Below, in pieces: positions 11,854-23,987 of a DNA stretch of 64,000 bases (the stretch's first letter is position 1; the number at the start of each line of letters is the position of its first letter). Source of the stretch: Trichaptum fuscoviolaceum (taxonomy: Eukaryota; Basidiomycota; Agaricomycetes; Hymenochaetales; Trichaptaceae); NCBI GenBank assembly GCA_910574455.1, contig CAJSYZ010000009.1:1815040-1879039 (forward strand), written 5' to 3'. Below the pieces are notes generated by a model, which did no database searches, was not told the DNA's origin, and was given only the letters and a program-made list of their open reading frames with translations. Made by a program: the position numbers and the translations under genes.

Positions 11854-14800
11854 TTAAGATAAGATGGTTCCCCCAGAATCAACACTTTGTCTGCGATGAA
11901 TGCGTTCTTCAATGTCCTTGCACTGCATCAAAAGGTTTACTACTAGGGGACGCGCGCATGCGCTGTCAATGAATGGTGTCTAATTGATAGCTTCAGTTAC
12001 CAGAACAGAGTCTGAACGAATCGTTACTCACCATTAGAAGGTCGTGAGCAGAAGGTCGGGAGGAAGAAGGTTTCGAACATAAGGATAGGAAGTCATGGAA
12101 AGATCGTGAATAAATTTCGGGCTGAGATAAATCAGGCCATGTGTCGGGAATTTGCTGAGGATCGTCGATGCCAATGAAAGGAGGTTCGGTCTCGGCCATT
12201 TCCCAAACTGTTGCGCCTAGGGACCACACGTCCACCTTTCGCGCATCATATACACCATCCCTCATTTCTGGCGCCTATCCAACCAATTATCTAAACATCA
12301 ACCTATTCACTCGCCATCAATGACATTGAAACGTACCTGCCAATACAGTACCCCTACCACATCGGTTGACACAGGAGCGGAGGGGTTGATTAGTAGAGCA
12401 GAGGAGAAATCAGCTAGTATAGAATTAGCGAACAACGCCATAATGAGACTTCTTGAGTAAATCGTACCAATCTTTAAGACGCCCTGACTGTTGACCAGCA
12501 AATTGTCAGAGCGAACATCTCGGTGGGCAATCCCAAGGTCTTCCAGGTGCGCCAGAGCGTCAAGTACCTATAATGTACAACATTGTCAGCGACTAATAAA
12601 ACTGCGCTCTCTACGCTTGAACTGACATCTTTCGTGAATCGTGCGACCATTGGCTCCAGCAGCATTAATCCCTCTTCTGCAAGGGCGAGCATATCCGCCA
12701 GACTCCGCTCCATAAGTTCCATCTCTATCCAAAGACAGTCCTCCGCAAGATCCACATATAGAGCCTCCATTGAAAGAATGTTTTCATGCCGAATGCGAGA
12801 CATGATCGCGAGTTCTTTCTCAAGGTCCAATAACTTCGAGGAACCACCAGGAACAAGAGGGACATTCTTTATCGCAACAAGTTGTCTGACTTCACCAGCT
12901 TCGACTTGTGATTTCTTGGCGGAACTGGGACGAACTACAACTTTGGCGACGAAAACAGACCCGGATTCTCCTTCAGCTATCTCTTGCATATCCGAGAAGA
13001 GCTTTCGGGGATCTACATCATGATTAATGTATTCTTCCAGTGGTGCGAGGATCTCAGAAACCCAACCCCTATATCGCTGCATAGGCGATGAGTTCGCTGA
13101 TATCGGTGAAGGAGTCAGGTCTCCCACAAACGGAGTAAGGAGTTTCTGAGAGCTTCTCCGTACATCAAGAGCTGCAGTACCATTTATCTGTATCGAGGGT
13201 CGTCTGTCCTGTGAGTTTCTGCTGTCCTGTGAGTTTCTGTTCAGTATGCCTTGCTGTACACCTTGTTGCAAGCTGGGATTGCGTTGCAAATGGTTGAAAA
13301 CAGCAACGGAGTCTCGCTTCACGTTTCCATGCATTTCAAAGTGGGGGGACGTGGGTGAGTCGGTCAACCAATCGACCACTGGAGTGCCGCCATCGTCGAC
13401 CCCGTAGTAAAGCCCATCAGCATCGTCACTCGGGTTCGAATAGACACTTCTGCGCATGCTGATATGTTTCGCTTGCTCCTTAGCCCACTTCCGTGAACCA
13501 GCTTCAGAGTCGGTGGGTGAAAGGAAGCTCCCTTCTGAGTCCGTAGATCTCAGCTCGATACGGACTGCATTAGTGAGACGCGAGATAGTATCGTCCTCTT
13601 CGTCAGCGCCCTCAGTGGATGATTCAGAGCAGGAGGTAATAGACAACGGGTTAGCTTGTGAAGAATAAGTCGACGAGACTGATGAGCTTGATTGAGACGA
13701 ACGGGTAGAAGAGGGGCTTGGAAGACGGTTGTTTGATGTGGAGGCCGTTGGCAACTGACCTATTCCTAATGGACCATCTACACCTGTCATGGAGGCACGG
13801 ACGGGGTCAACAGGTGAAGGTGGGGGGAGACGCGGTGAAGTCGGGCCTGAACTTGGCATGAATGAACCTTCAAGTGGGGATGGAGGGGGCATTGGAAAGT
13901 CTAAGGCACTCCCATCTAAGATGGACGACGAATCTACGCTACTCCCAGTCAAATCTGCACTGATATTGCTCATACTACTAGTGCTTGGAGTCTGACCATG
14001 TCGAGTAGGCATTGGTGCAGGTACTGCTGCTGCATTTGCCATGGCGGGCTTCGTCGCTCGAGCGATTGTCGCATCACGTACAGTTGTGACCGTCGCTTTA
14101 CTCCATCGTGAGCTACCAGATATTGTCGCCTGCGAGTCACGGCTACTTGGTTGGGAGATACTTGACGATCGATCTGGTTTGAATTTGAGGAACTCATAAT
14201 TAAATTGCGGAAGAGGGGGAGGGGAGCTCGTGTTTGAAAGGTATGTAGATGATGGGCGTGTAGGGACAAGAAGGGCGGATGCATCGATATCAAAGCCATT
14301 GTCATCCTCCTCTTTTCCATTGCTGACAGGCGATTGGCATTGTACAAGAGACATAACCTCATCAAAGAGAGGGAAGTACCATCAATAGATTGGTCAGCTT
14401 CAGAGAGGACAGATCGGGCTGGCGAAGATAATAAAAGAGGAGGGATAGCGGATTTCTTCGGTGTTGTAGTAAGTTCGTTAGGAGATGTAGTCGAGCGACT
14501 GAAATGTGAGGCCGAAGATGTTGCTCTTGTTGACGGAGCAGCGACGTACTTCGAACCAAACGAGTCAAGGTTAGGTGAGGAGGAAGTCGTTGTTTCTGAC
14601 GATTCTAAAACAGAGAACAGTGATTGTGACCAGCTGCTAAGGTCGTTATCCATATCCACATGTAGCGACAGCCTAGGAGCTTTCGGGGGTGGACGTGTGA
14701 CTGGTGAGGGTGGCGGAGACGCTTCAGACAAACGAGATATATCGTTCTCAGTCCGAGATGGTGTCGATAAGTGTAACCTGAACGGTGACGAACTAGGGGG

Positions 14801-16512
14801 CGTAGCGAGGCGGGGTTGTTCGCTTCCTAAGGGGTGCATGTATTGGCTGGCAGTCGTCGTTAAGCCAAGTGGTCGAACATCTTCGTCATCCCCATACGAA
14901 TGGCCCGTAGCTCTTTGAGATGCGCTGATATTCAGATGTGACTGTGGTGTCACCGTCTCTTCTGACCTAGCACCTAAATCCGAGTCACTTCTCTCTCTGT
15001 GATCTACCCCACGATTATCCCCAACGCTATTCACGGCTAAGTCGCCACTAAACCTCCCGTTTTCCGAGACCTTTTCATCGCTTCCAAGACACCTCGATTT
15101 TCCACGCGCATGATCAGCCTCACCGTACGCGGGAGGCGGTGAGCCCGACACTGTCGGACTCATGTTCGTTACTCGGAATATCGTTTGCCTTTGCGACGGA
15201 GGTGGCGTACGCGGTGATTCCTGTACACCGTAGGCGTCTTCGTCATCTACTGATGTGTACGAACTATTTGAACGCGCAATAGATGTATTCGAATTCGTAA
15301 CGTCGGTTACCGAACGCGCGCCGGTGGCTATGCTTATGTTGGTACGCGACAAGAAAGATTGTGGGTTAGAGCGCAAGGAATCTGCGCGCGAGGGTGCTGG
15401 TGAAGGTAAAGGTGACGAACGAGATCCGTAAGGGTAATTGAAGTTGAGGGGTGCAACAGACACAGGAGAATAGGAGCGATTATCTGTGCTGCGGATAGTG
15501 TTGGAAATAGATATTGCATCGTCGTTCGCAGACGGGCGCCGTAGCGAAGTTGATCGTTTGGGAACATTCGGCAAGACAAGAGAGGCAGGTGAAACTGGTG
15601 ATAGGGAAGGCGAATCGGCTAGTTTGTTGACATTGAGTGAAAGAGGCAATTGGGGTACAGGCGGTATTGGAGGTCGGATAGAGTCTGGGGATAGGTCGGG
15701 ATGGTTGAGCAGATAGGTCGTACGGTTGCGTCTCGTTTGTGACGCGACAATCTCAGCTTCAGTGAAGCCGTCGGCACGAAGTTGATTTACCCATTCTATA
15801 GGTAAACCACCCAACCTGTGCAAAGAATTCAATCAATGATGGTATTAGAGATAGTGTTATAGCTGCATTACCCTTCATCTACGTGCATATCATGCTTTGG
15901 GTAATATAAGCATGTAAACGAAACAAAGGCGAAGAGAGTGCGTACCTTGACATTGTATGGCCGTGAAATCGCGTCGTCCCCGTCCGGCGTGTCAACAATA
16001 ACACCGTCCTCCGAAAACCCAAAGCTTGCGTCTGGATCCACCGTTTGCAGTGTTAGCTTTGATGAGTTCGAACGCGAGAATAACTTTGGACGTCGGCCTA
16101 TGCCCAGTGAAGTCGATATCTTTGAGAAGCCCCTCCGAAAGCTGCTCGACCCAGAACCACCTGTGCCTGTCCCGTTCTTTGAGGACGTTCCACCAAATTC
16201 GGAAGGCTGCATCGTACTCGTAGATGGCACCGGTGACACACTTCGAAGACTTAGGTCGTATTGCGAGCGTGAGGCATAGCTCGGGCTTGGCGGGATGCGA
16301 AGCGTGTCCGTGTCACAGTCGGCCAATGATAAGTTCGTTGTCGACGCGGCACGCGATGGTGCAAGAGACAAAGCCGAACGTGAGCCACCAAATTGCGAGT
16401 ACCATGCATCTTTCGGGGGCGGAGGGGGTGGTTTTGACGAACTAGAAAACTTTCCAAAGACATTGAGGGTCGAGAAGCGCGACGACTTGAGATTAACGGC
16501 GGGCCCGTCCAT
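11854..16512 (-). CDS. CRIB-domain PAK/STE20-like serine/threonine kinase
   Basis: The protein begins MDGPAVNLKSSRFSTLNVFG and has a Ser/Pro-rich N-terminus. A p21-binding (CRIB) motif is split over three exons: ISRPYNVK, then HDMHVDEG, then LGGLPIEWVNQL. A long low-complexity Ser-rich linker follows (about 12.9-15.8 kb in the window). The C-terminal kinase domain shows a glycine loop AEGESGSVFVA, VAIK lysine, helix-C LEKELAIM, HRDVRSDNLLV catalytic loop, APEM and DVWSLGATVWEM. The usual DFG is DFS (KIADFSSAL). A last exon after a GTGAGT donor at about 12032 adds TPFIDSACARPLV and ends at 11854. Such kinases act downstream of Cdc42/Rac in polarity and filamentation. Which PAK clade this is cannot be fixed by eye. 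Introns are short; one near 14330 would be only about 35 nt and is uncertain. Confidence 0.88.
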
Positions 16513-18286
16513 TTGGACCGATAACCAGCTATCGGTATAAAAGAGAGTCTAAGAGGCGGGCCAGAATGAGTGCGTGTTGCCCGATGTTGTCGAGCTCGCC
16601 GTCGGTATCGAGCTCGTTGTCGGTGTCAAAAGGGAGGGGAAATCGAAGTGAAGGGAAGTTAGGAAACCAAACCATCTTACTACGGCACAGATGAGAATCA
16701 ATTTCTGCATTTGGATAGCCTTGGCTTCAAATTCACAAGTCGAAGTTCGGAAAATATCATACTTTCTCCATTCCCTTGTCAGTGCGCCATTATTTCCAAG
16801 ATAAACACATCCGTATTCAATCACACATGAGACGATATATAATTGATCGTGGTGCTTACTATAGGTAGATTGACAGAACGGTAGGTGATACACTAGCAAA
16901 CCCCCATATATAGTATAGTATTATTACTTATCGACATCTATGGTATTTTTGCACCCAGATCCTCCTTACAGTCCATCTGTGTAAGAATACTCAGCCTTTC
17001 ATCGAGTTCTGCGGAGCTTTAGAGCTTGTTCTGGTGTTGAAGTCGATCAGGGTCTCCTTCGCGACACAGTAGTACATGTACTTTTCCGAAATCGCCGCCG
17101 CCCGGCCTCTGCCAGTGAATCATATAGCTCCTGCTCATGCACACCAAAAGATCGTCACAGCAGCTGGTTCTCCACAGGATCTGATAGGAGCGAGAGGATG
17201 TTGGACAGAACGTGTAGGCTTTCTGAAGGCACTAAATCACCGCATGGATGTCCGAGGCACAAGTCAAGATGGCTCGTGCCATGAAATGCATGAAACATCG
17301 CGGGAGTCTGAAGAAGGCGTATCCGATCAAACGTAATTCAATTTCTCTGTAAACACGTCAATTATCAATCGCCACTGTGTTGCGAATCCTCCAGTGAAAC
17401 CTCTTTGATATTGTCGTTGATTCGACCTTTGGTCGTCGCTCTTTTTTTAGTTACAACGAACATAGCCTTCGATAACCCGTTCCTGGGAAAGAAATGTCTC
17501 CTCGAACTCTCCCTCTAGTGTTAAAACTGAAATCCGCGAAGCAAGGCGCCTGGCTCAGGAATTGGCAGGAGTGACCATGATAAAGTTCGAAGTTCAAGAA
17601 ACGCATTCGTAAGGAACACTTCAGTCGATATGAGCGTCCAATCCGGCACATCTGGAGAGTTCATCAAGGATGTTAAGAAAGCAGAGTAACCGAAGTTATC
17701 TGAGATTTCATAGAAATGATGTATTTTTGTATCTCGTGTTTCTTGGCAATCCCCAAGAAATTCGCAAGCGTGCGAACATGTGTTCGGCGTCCTCCACATC
17801 CCAAAAAACGACCGTCTCGATATTGATAGGCTCGCAAGCCAGCCGTTAGTGTAGTGTTGTAGTAACGGCTGGTACGACTCAATCAGAAGTGGCCGAGTCA
17901 CCACAGTTTGACCGATTTGGAATTGAATATAAAGGGAAGGACCCTACTGTCTGACCGAAAGAGTGGGAGTGAGACAAAATAAGAGTAAAAGTCCCACGCA
18001 ATTTGCGCCGGTCATAGGTCCGACGCGCGCGTCTACGTGCCTCAACGTAGAGTCAATTTGAGCACGGTAGCTGCAACTCCGAACAGCTTGAGCACATTGT
18101 CACATTACAAGACTCCTTCGAGAGCAAGCGCGATACATTACAATCTATGTGAGATATCAGCCAGCTTCTCCCGTACCCAAGCGTCCGCACACACAGGATT
18201 TGAATACAGGACTCGGGGACTCGGAAACCATCGGCAACTTAAGAACCCTGTGAAAATCTGCCTTTACTAAGCTGAATAATCAGGCA
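16513..18286. other. Intergenic, no supported gene
   Basis: This stretch lies upstream of the kinase gene. Only short unrelated open frames are present. The longest, about 127 codons on the minus strand at 17521-17904, shows no recognisable motif, codon signature or splice context. A 10-bp inverted repeat CCAGCCGTTA / TAACGGCTGG sits at 17839-17848 and 17863-17872. The part nearest 16513 presumably holds the kinase promoter, but no clear TATA box was found in the right orientation. Confidence 0.5.
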
Positions 18287-18379
18287 CATTGTGACTAGTA
18301 ATGGGTCACAATGACGTTACAGGCCTCCTTCTGATTGAGTCATACCAGTCGTTTCTCTTTCACGACACAAACGACTGGT
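18287..18379. repeat. Two adjacent perfect inverted repeats
   Basis: CATTGTGAC (18287-18295) pairs with GTCACAATG (18305-18313), and ACCAGTCGTTT (18344-18354) pairs with AAACGACTGGT (18369-18379). The loops are 9 and 14 nt. They lie just outside a TIR element (18435-19064) and may be binding sites or remnants of another insertion. Confidence 0.6.
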
Positions 18380-18434
18380 TTACGAGTCTACGATATTGAT
18401 ATCGTGGAACTTCGGCAGCCTGGCAGATCCATCC

Positions 18435-19064
18435 TAAGGTAGGCGTCATGCTTTTTCAGCCACCACGTGACCTTTACTTCGTCACAAAAAATTCCGCACT
18501 CTACTCCTCACTCAGACATGAAGAAAGATGACTTTAAACACCAACAAAGATTAGGTGTAGGCCATAGCTATCAAATGATGCAAAAAATTTTGGGGGGAAA
18601 GCATCCAAGTGAAAGTTATTTTGAGAAAAAAGTTTTTCTTTCCTAAATGCATTAGAACCTGTTTTCTGTGTGTTTCCCAATTTTTTGAAACTTGAAGACC
18701 GGAATTTGGCCCCGTTACTTGTGACGTGACATAACTATATATGGTATATGACATAATCGCTCTGTTGCGGCAAAACCCGAAAGTGAATCACCGGCCGGTG
18801 ATGATCACCGTGAATCCGGCCGAAGTGAACCCGGGTCAACAGCAGGCAAGTACTTGTTGTCTGGCATCACCTGAATTACTTGTAAAAATATAATTTACAT
18901 CGGAATTACTTCTTACATGCTATTTAAGTGATTCCATGATATACAGGTATTTTTATTATTTTATTTTATTTTTCGGTTCCCAAAATTTCGAAGATTTGGC
19001 CCCGTTACTGTCACATGTCACAAATCACGTGACAAGTAGATGGAATAGGCTGACGCCTACCTTA
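18435..19064. mobile_element. Non-autonomous TIR element (MITE-like, TA-flanked)
   Basis: The segment is bounded by TAAGGTAGGCGTCA at 18435-18448 and its exact reverse complement TGACGCCTACCTTA at 19051-19064. Taking the outer TA as the target duplication leaves 12-bp perfect terminal repeats, a pattern that fits Tc1/mariner-like MITEs. Inside, the phrase GGCCCCGTTAC with nearby GTGAC motifs occurs near both 18700 and 18990, and CACGTGAC is found near both ends. No coding capacity is seen in about 630 bp. The superfamily is inferred only from the TA flank. Confidence 0.6.
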
Positions 19065-19144
19065 TCATGAACCTCCTTCAACCAATCCCTTCAGCAATAA
19101 TCAGTCCCTTTCAGGTGTAGTGTGCGGAGGGGCGATATGGGACC

Positions 19145-19850
19145 TTATTTCGTATCGTCCGAGTCATCCAAAGCCAAAGGAAAGATTGGGTGCCAGCCCA
19201 TGGTATCAAGAGAAAGTTTGTTGAAGTTAAGAAACTTCTCAAATTGGGTAATGTAATTGGATCCTTCGCTGTGGTCGAAGAACTCGAGAGTCAACTCTTC
19301 CACCATAGAGTTATCATTGTGACAAAGCAGAATTTTGAACCATTCAGACAAGCCTATCCAATCCAACGAAGAATCATAATGCACGACCTTCAGGTGCATG
19401 GCCCGCAATGCAGGCGTGACGAGAGCCCTGGCGACTGCAGAGACGGCTGTTGCGACATTGTGCCTAACCGAAGCGACTTAACTTTGCTCAGTACCTGTGG
19501 CGAGATACATTCATTTGTGAACCGTCCTCCAAGAATCAACTGAAGGTCCTCTAACTGAGGTAAACACAGAAGGAAATCGAAGAGACGATGAGGGCTGGGA
19601 CGTTCCTTATCTCCCCGAAGCAGGCTTTTCAGAGACGTCAACGAAGGAAGAGCCTAAAATGCCAGAGGGATGAATTTTTTCGACGCGAAGATATCGCAAA
19701 TTTGGTACCAACCATGATTGTTCTCGTGCAGAAACTCGAGAACAAGGTCAAACGCGGGAGTGTGGCATCTTTCAGGCGATCGATCACCCTTGCACCGGTT
19801 GATAGTATCATACTTTGTATTGCCTGAGGTTCAGCAAAAAGTTCAGACAT
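19145..19850 (-). pseudogene. F-box/LRR-like protein, probably degenerate
   Basis: The minus strand codes Leu-rich segments of the kind seen in Agaricomycete F-box/LRR proteins: LPQLEDLQLILGGRF, then LSKVKSLRLG, then after a change of frame LRAMHLKVVHYDSSLDWIGL and MVEELTLEFFDH. No F-box was found upstream, and the pieces can be joined only by a frame change near 19400 and an uncertain intron near 19660. It may be a relic or a fragment of a lineage-specific gene. The identification rests on the spacing of leucines alone. Confidence 0.35.
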
Positions 19851-20293
19851 GCATCGATGTCATTGAGATCCAACTGTTAATCTGGACCAAACACAGCAAG
19901 GCGGAGTAGCATTTAGTAGGAATGAGAGGGAGAAAGTCTCGTCGAAAAGAGAGAGGAATTCGTCGGGCCGGGAGCAACTTGAATTTAAGTAAAATAAATG
20001 TTCTTTTCGTTGTTCAATTTCCTGCCAGAGGTTCGTGCGCTTCGTTATTGCCGCTCAGCTCTCACACTTACCGCTCGAAGATATTGGATGGTGCAACAGA
20101 TCGACAATTTTGTGTGGACCTTTATGTGCGGATATAATCTGAATACTTCCGAGTCGCTATTAGTTGAGGACTAGTGGATTTCAGGGGTATGTTTACGGTC
20201 ACGGTCATACAATAACTGGAAATAATCTCAGACTGAATTCGAAGAAGACAAGAAGTAAGTACATCTGATGCTGAAAGAAACAAGTGTACTGGC

Positions 20294-20930
20294 CTATGTT
20301 TGTTCGCATCTCTTCTTCAGCCCATCCGCAAATGCTTCAAAGGCCTGGAAAAGCGACTTCCCAAGGAACCACTTGAGCAGGTATGCAAATACTCCACTGA
20401 AAGTCTCTCGGGTTTCGTACAACGTCTTGCCGTCTTCGCTCTCGCTAAGTGCTTGCCACCTTTGCGCACGCATCGCCCATCGTGGGTAGTCAATGTTCGT
20501 CCAAGCCAGAAGGCGCTTCTCCTTGTCAACCACATCGACGATCTCATATGGCTTCTGAGCAACCTTCTTGTCGCTCATTGAGGGCGGAATGTGGCACTTC
20601 ATCAGCAAGAACTTTCCCGCGATGAGTGTTTGATCTGCATCCTCCTTCTTGGACGCATCCACTATGGTCATTGCACGCCTGAGACAGGGCGTCTGTCAGT
20701 GGCTGATTCCGCCAGCTCAGCAGATTGAAGATACACACACAAATGGATTCCTGGGCGGTGACATCGGTCAGGTACTGGGATCATTACAATGCACTGGATA
20801 CGGACCATTCGTGATACTTTGGCAGATCTGTCAAGACATCCCAAACCCTCTCTATTGGTGCATCAATCGTACGCTGCACAGATGCAGTGAAGACGCCGCT
20901 CTCTATCACGGGAGGAAGTTTCGAGGTCAT
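20294..20930 (-). CDS. SRPBCC (START-like/polyketide cyclase fold) domain protein
   Basis: Translation from the ATG at 20930 gives MTSKLPPVIESGVFTASVQR, then IDAPIERVWDVLTDLPKYHEW, the standard opening of SRPBCC ligand-binding proteins. Two introns (GTCCGT...CAG and GTGTGT...TCTCAG, about 20725-20825) restore NPFVRAMTIV, and the frame then runs to a stop at 20294, for about 168 residues in total. The C-terminal part (SGVFAYLLKWFLGKSLFQAFEAFADGL) is the long amphipathic helix of the fold. These proteins bind small hydrophobic ligands; substrate and pathway cannot be told from the sequence. No transmembrane segment or signal peptide is seen. Confidence 0.75.
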
Positions 20931-21752
20931 TGCAGATGCCCACTCGCATATTGAAGGATTGCTACGTTGGGCAGAGTGAGTACTTTCACCACCTAGCCGG
21001 CCGGCGTGCATCCACGGTACTATCCAAAAATAACTATGTGCCAGTGGGAACAAAATGCTGTACATTGTTCCCCGACTGTAATTATACCATTACTGCAGGC
21101 ACCGGGCAAAGTACTGCAGATTAGTCGCCCTTGCGAATTGGCTTGAGTAAGTGATAGATAAACTACGGTGTCGAATCCGTTAATTCTGAGAAAAAACTAC
21201 GACATAGTACATGTACAACTGGAAGTAAGGATGTCAGTAGCCGGTGCATCCGAGTCAACGATGGAATATTATGATCGTCCTGGATCTTTCTTTGTTATTT
21301 CTTTGTTACACTTCTAGTCGAGGCAAAGACGAAGGAGATTCGTGCAGAAGATTTGGATTGTCATCCTCATCATCTCACACGAAGCAGAATCACTGGCCCG
21401 GGAATCATCAGTGAGGGGAGGCGGGACGATATAGGTGCCGCAAAGATGTCGAAGGACGGAACAAACCAGGACTTCAAGTTATAGGAGTACAGAGCGCTAT
21501 TGGGGACATACAGGGTATCGGCTGCCAAACAAACCATCTCTAAGTTGACAATACAAGTACGATGGTACGAGGACAACAATGTGATCAATCATGACTATAA
21601 ATGTGCTTCAGTAATATTTAAATATTGTAGGCATTGCTATGTGCGGTAATTGCGAATAGAAAATGAACTATGCGTGTATGCGGTAGATAACTATGCGGAT
21701 GAGAGAAAATTAGAAAGCAGAGGGAGAAGGAGATGGATGTGATACTCCTTCT
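20931..21752. other. Intergenic, no supported gene
   Basis: About 820 bp lie between the SRPBCC start and the exchanger stop. Only short frames occur and no RNA gene or repeat was recognised. Confidence 0.5.
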
Positions 21753-23987
21753 CTAGTGTCTGAAAAGCCTCGCGACGACCTCGGCAGCGCCTTCAACAAC
21801 GCCGGATTCAGTAGCCCCGCCTTCTCCAGCTGCAGCTGAAAGCGCATGCGCGACGCTAGTGCAATCCAGCATCTGCTCAATCGACTCTTGGCCTGGGTAG
21901 AACCAGCTGCATAAGGCCTTTGAAAGAAGTTAGATGAGCGAAATAGTATTTCTGGACTTGGTCCTTACAATCATTAAGTAGAACATGACCATTATAAATC
22001 CCTCCACCCAGTTTGTCTTCGCATCTGCGGTGACGTAGTTCACCAAGAAGCATGCCCCGAGCACGAGAGCGACTTCATAGAAGTCTACGGGGAAGTCAGT
22101 GGATGTCGGGTAATCGTAATTTTTTTATTGCGCACCAAAAAGCAGAGTCAGCGGCTTATTCGTCCACCAGCTAAGCAGGACCAGGAACGGCATCCAAAAG
22201 AGAGTGAATTGGATGCTGAGATCGATTGCGCGAGCCTTCGCGAGAGTGGCAGGCGGTTCAGGTTCGAGGAAGAAAGCGGCACGGAGGAAGTACATGATCG
22301 CAACAACACCATCTGCGGAGAACGAGACGATTGGAAGTAAGATGAGTCCGAACCACTCCTCCTTGATGTCTCCCTGCTCGCGGACGAACTCGATACTCTC
22401 AACAAGCTAAGAAGCACAGGGAATAATGATCGGAAATCAATGCATTCGGTAGATCAGGCTTCGAATCTACGTACCATCTCGGCTGTGACAGCCATGACAG
22501 CAATTGTCGCCAACAGGAATGCAATGCAGAACCACGAGCTTACTTCCGGATCTCCGTGAGCAAGATGATGTTCTTCCTTATGCAGCTCCGCAGGCGCATT
22601 CGGTGCAGTCGTAAAAGAATTTCCTTCTCCTGGTGGGTTATGCAGAAATATCCGGGATGCAATGTAACTACGATCACATTGAGAATTGCAGCCAGTTGAG
22701 GAGTTTTGATATATGGACGTACACAAGTAACAAAAGAACAGCAATGCCACGGCTCATTTGCAGGAACATGTGGCGCGTTTCATCACTCACGACCTGACTT
22801 TCCGCGGTCACGGTGACGGCATCATTCAATGCCCCGAAGAAAGCTGCAGGAATAAGGAGACTAAAACACTAAGTGTCGAAAAAAAAATAGGTTAGGTGTC
22901 ATTTCGAGTGACGTCAGGACAGCCTTACCCTATGGTCAGTAAAGTGTGGTTCAGTTGCGTAGTATGGGGGTGGAGGTTCTGTTCCCATATACGAGCACCA
23001 CCGGTAAGAAATGCAGTGCCAGGTATGAGGAGCAGGTGAAGGAGTACAACGCCTGGATGTTTGGTTAAACGAAGGCTCAAAGCTTTCAACAAAGATTCAC
23101 TAACCAATGATTGTTGCCTGCAATAAACGGAGTCTTACTTTACCGCGTCAGATTTGACAGCAAAGGCACAAGGACGATGGTATAGTGCTACGCACTCGCA
23201 TTTTTTTACTAGGAGAATGATGGCTAGAGTAGCTTCAACAGCACTACAAATAGCCCTCATATTAGCTTCCGCCTCCTTGGAAGCGAAGTGTAGCTTACTT
23301 ATTAAGCGAAATGCAGATAAGATCTCCGAGCTGCTTTCCTGTATAAAAGGACATTTGTTCGCCGCCATAGTCGAATAATCTTTCGAGTGGGATAATAGAC
23401 AAGAAACAAACTGCTCGTGATAAATTAACGGAGGGATTTGGGGAACTAAGATTGACGACATACGAGCGAACGTAGCATTGTCATTCTTCCAATGAAAGTG
23501 GGATGCCCATGCGAACGGGATAAAAAGCAACAGCAAATTTAGTACTGCAATCAATTATATTCAATTCAGATACAGCGATAAGTACAAAAGGAAGCTCACC
23601 ACTGCTCTTCCCAACGTTCTTTGCACTCTCCACAACCCCGATTGGCCTTCGACCTATGCCTCGAAAGCGAGCCCAAAGCTTTTGTCGATGTTGGGCCGCT
23701 ACTGGTCCAAACTCGCTTTCGAATTTTGCCTCCAGATTGTGCATTCCCTGAGCAATTCCGTGCTCGACGCGTGAAGCAAGTGCAGTGGGGTCCAGCAATC
23801 CATGTCCATGTCCCTCATAACTATGCCCATGCCCATTCCCTCCATTCACCCACTCCTTTTGTGAAGCGCGTGAATTTGTGCGATGGAGAAGACTTGAGAA
23901 AGGTTCAACTTCATGTCTGGCGATTGTCCTTCCGTTAGATGATGGTGGGGTTTCCTCCCTTGGCGAGGAGGGAGAAGTCTGCGACAT
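21753..23987 (-). CDS. Ca2+/H+ exchanger (CAX/VCX1-like), vacuolar membrane
   Basis: The protein opens MSQTSPSSPREETPPSSNG with a cytosolic, His/Gly-rich region (GNGHGHSYEGHGHG). About 11 membrane segments follow, coded by many short exons. The first exchanger repeat is seen as GKQLGDLICISLN joined to NAVEATLAIILLVK (23200-23360). The second repeat reads GLILLPIVSFSADGVVAI (about 22290-22350), where yeast Vcx1 has GNAAEH, so an Asp replaces the usual Glu. The end is WFYPG followed by a short tail and a stop at 21753. The family moves Ca2+ into the vacuole against H+. The 13-nt segment 23105-23117 looks like a microexon (ATIIG). The exon structure just upstream of it is unresolved. Confidence 0.82.

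Noticed and set aside
12583..16540. Several plus-strand frames of 60-194 codons opposite the kinase gene
   Set aside because: Shadows of the Ser-rich linker on the coding strand.
17521..17904. Minus-strand frame of 127 codons
   Set aside because: No motif, no splice partner and no similarity I can recognise; likely chance.
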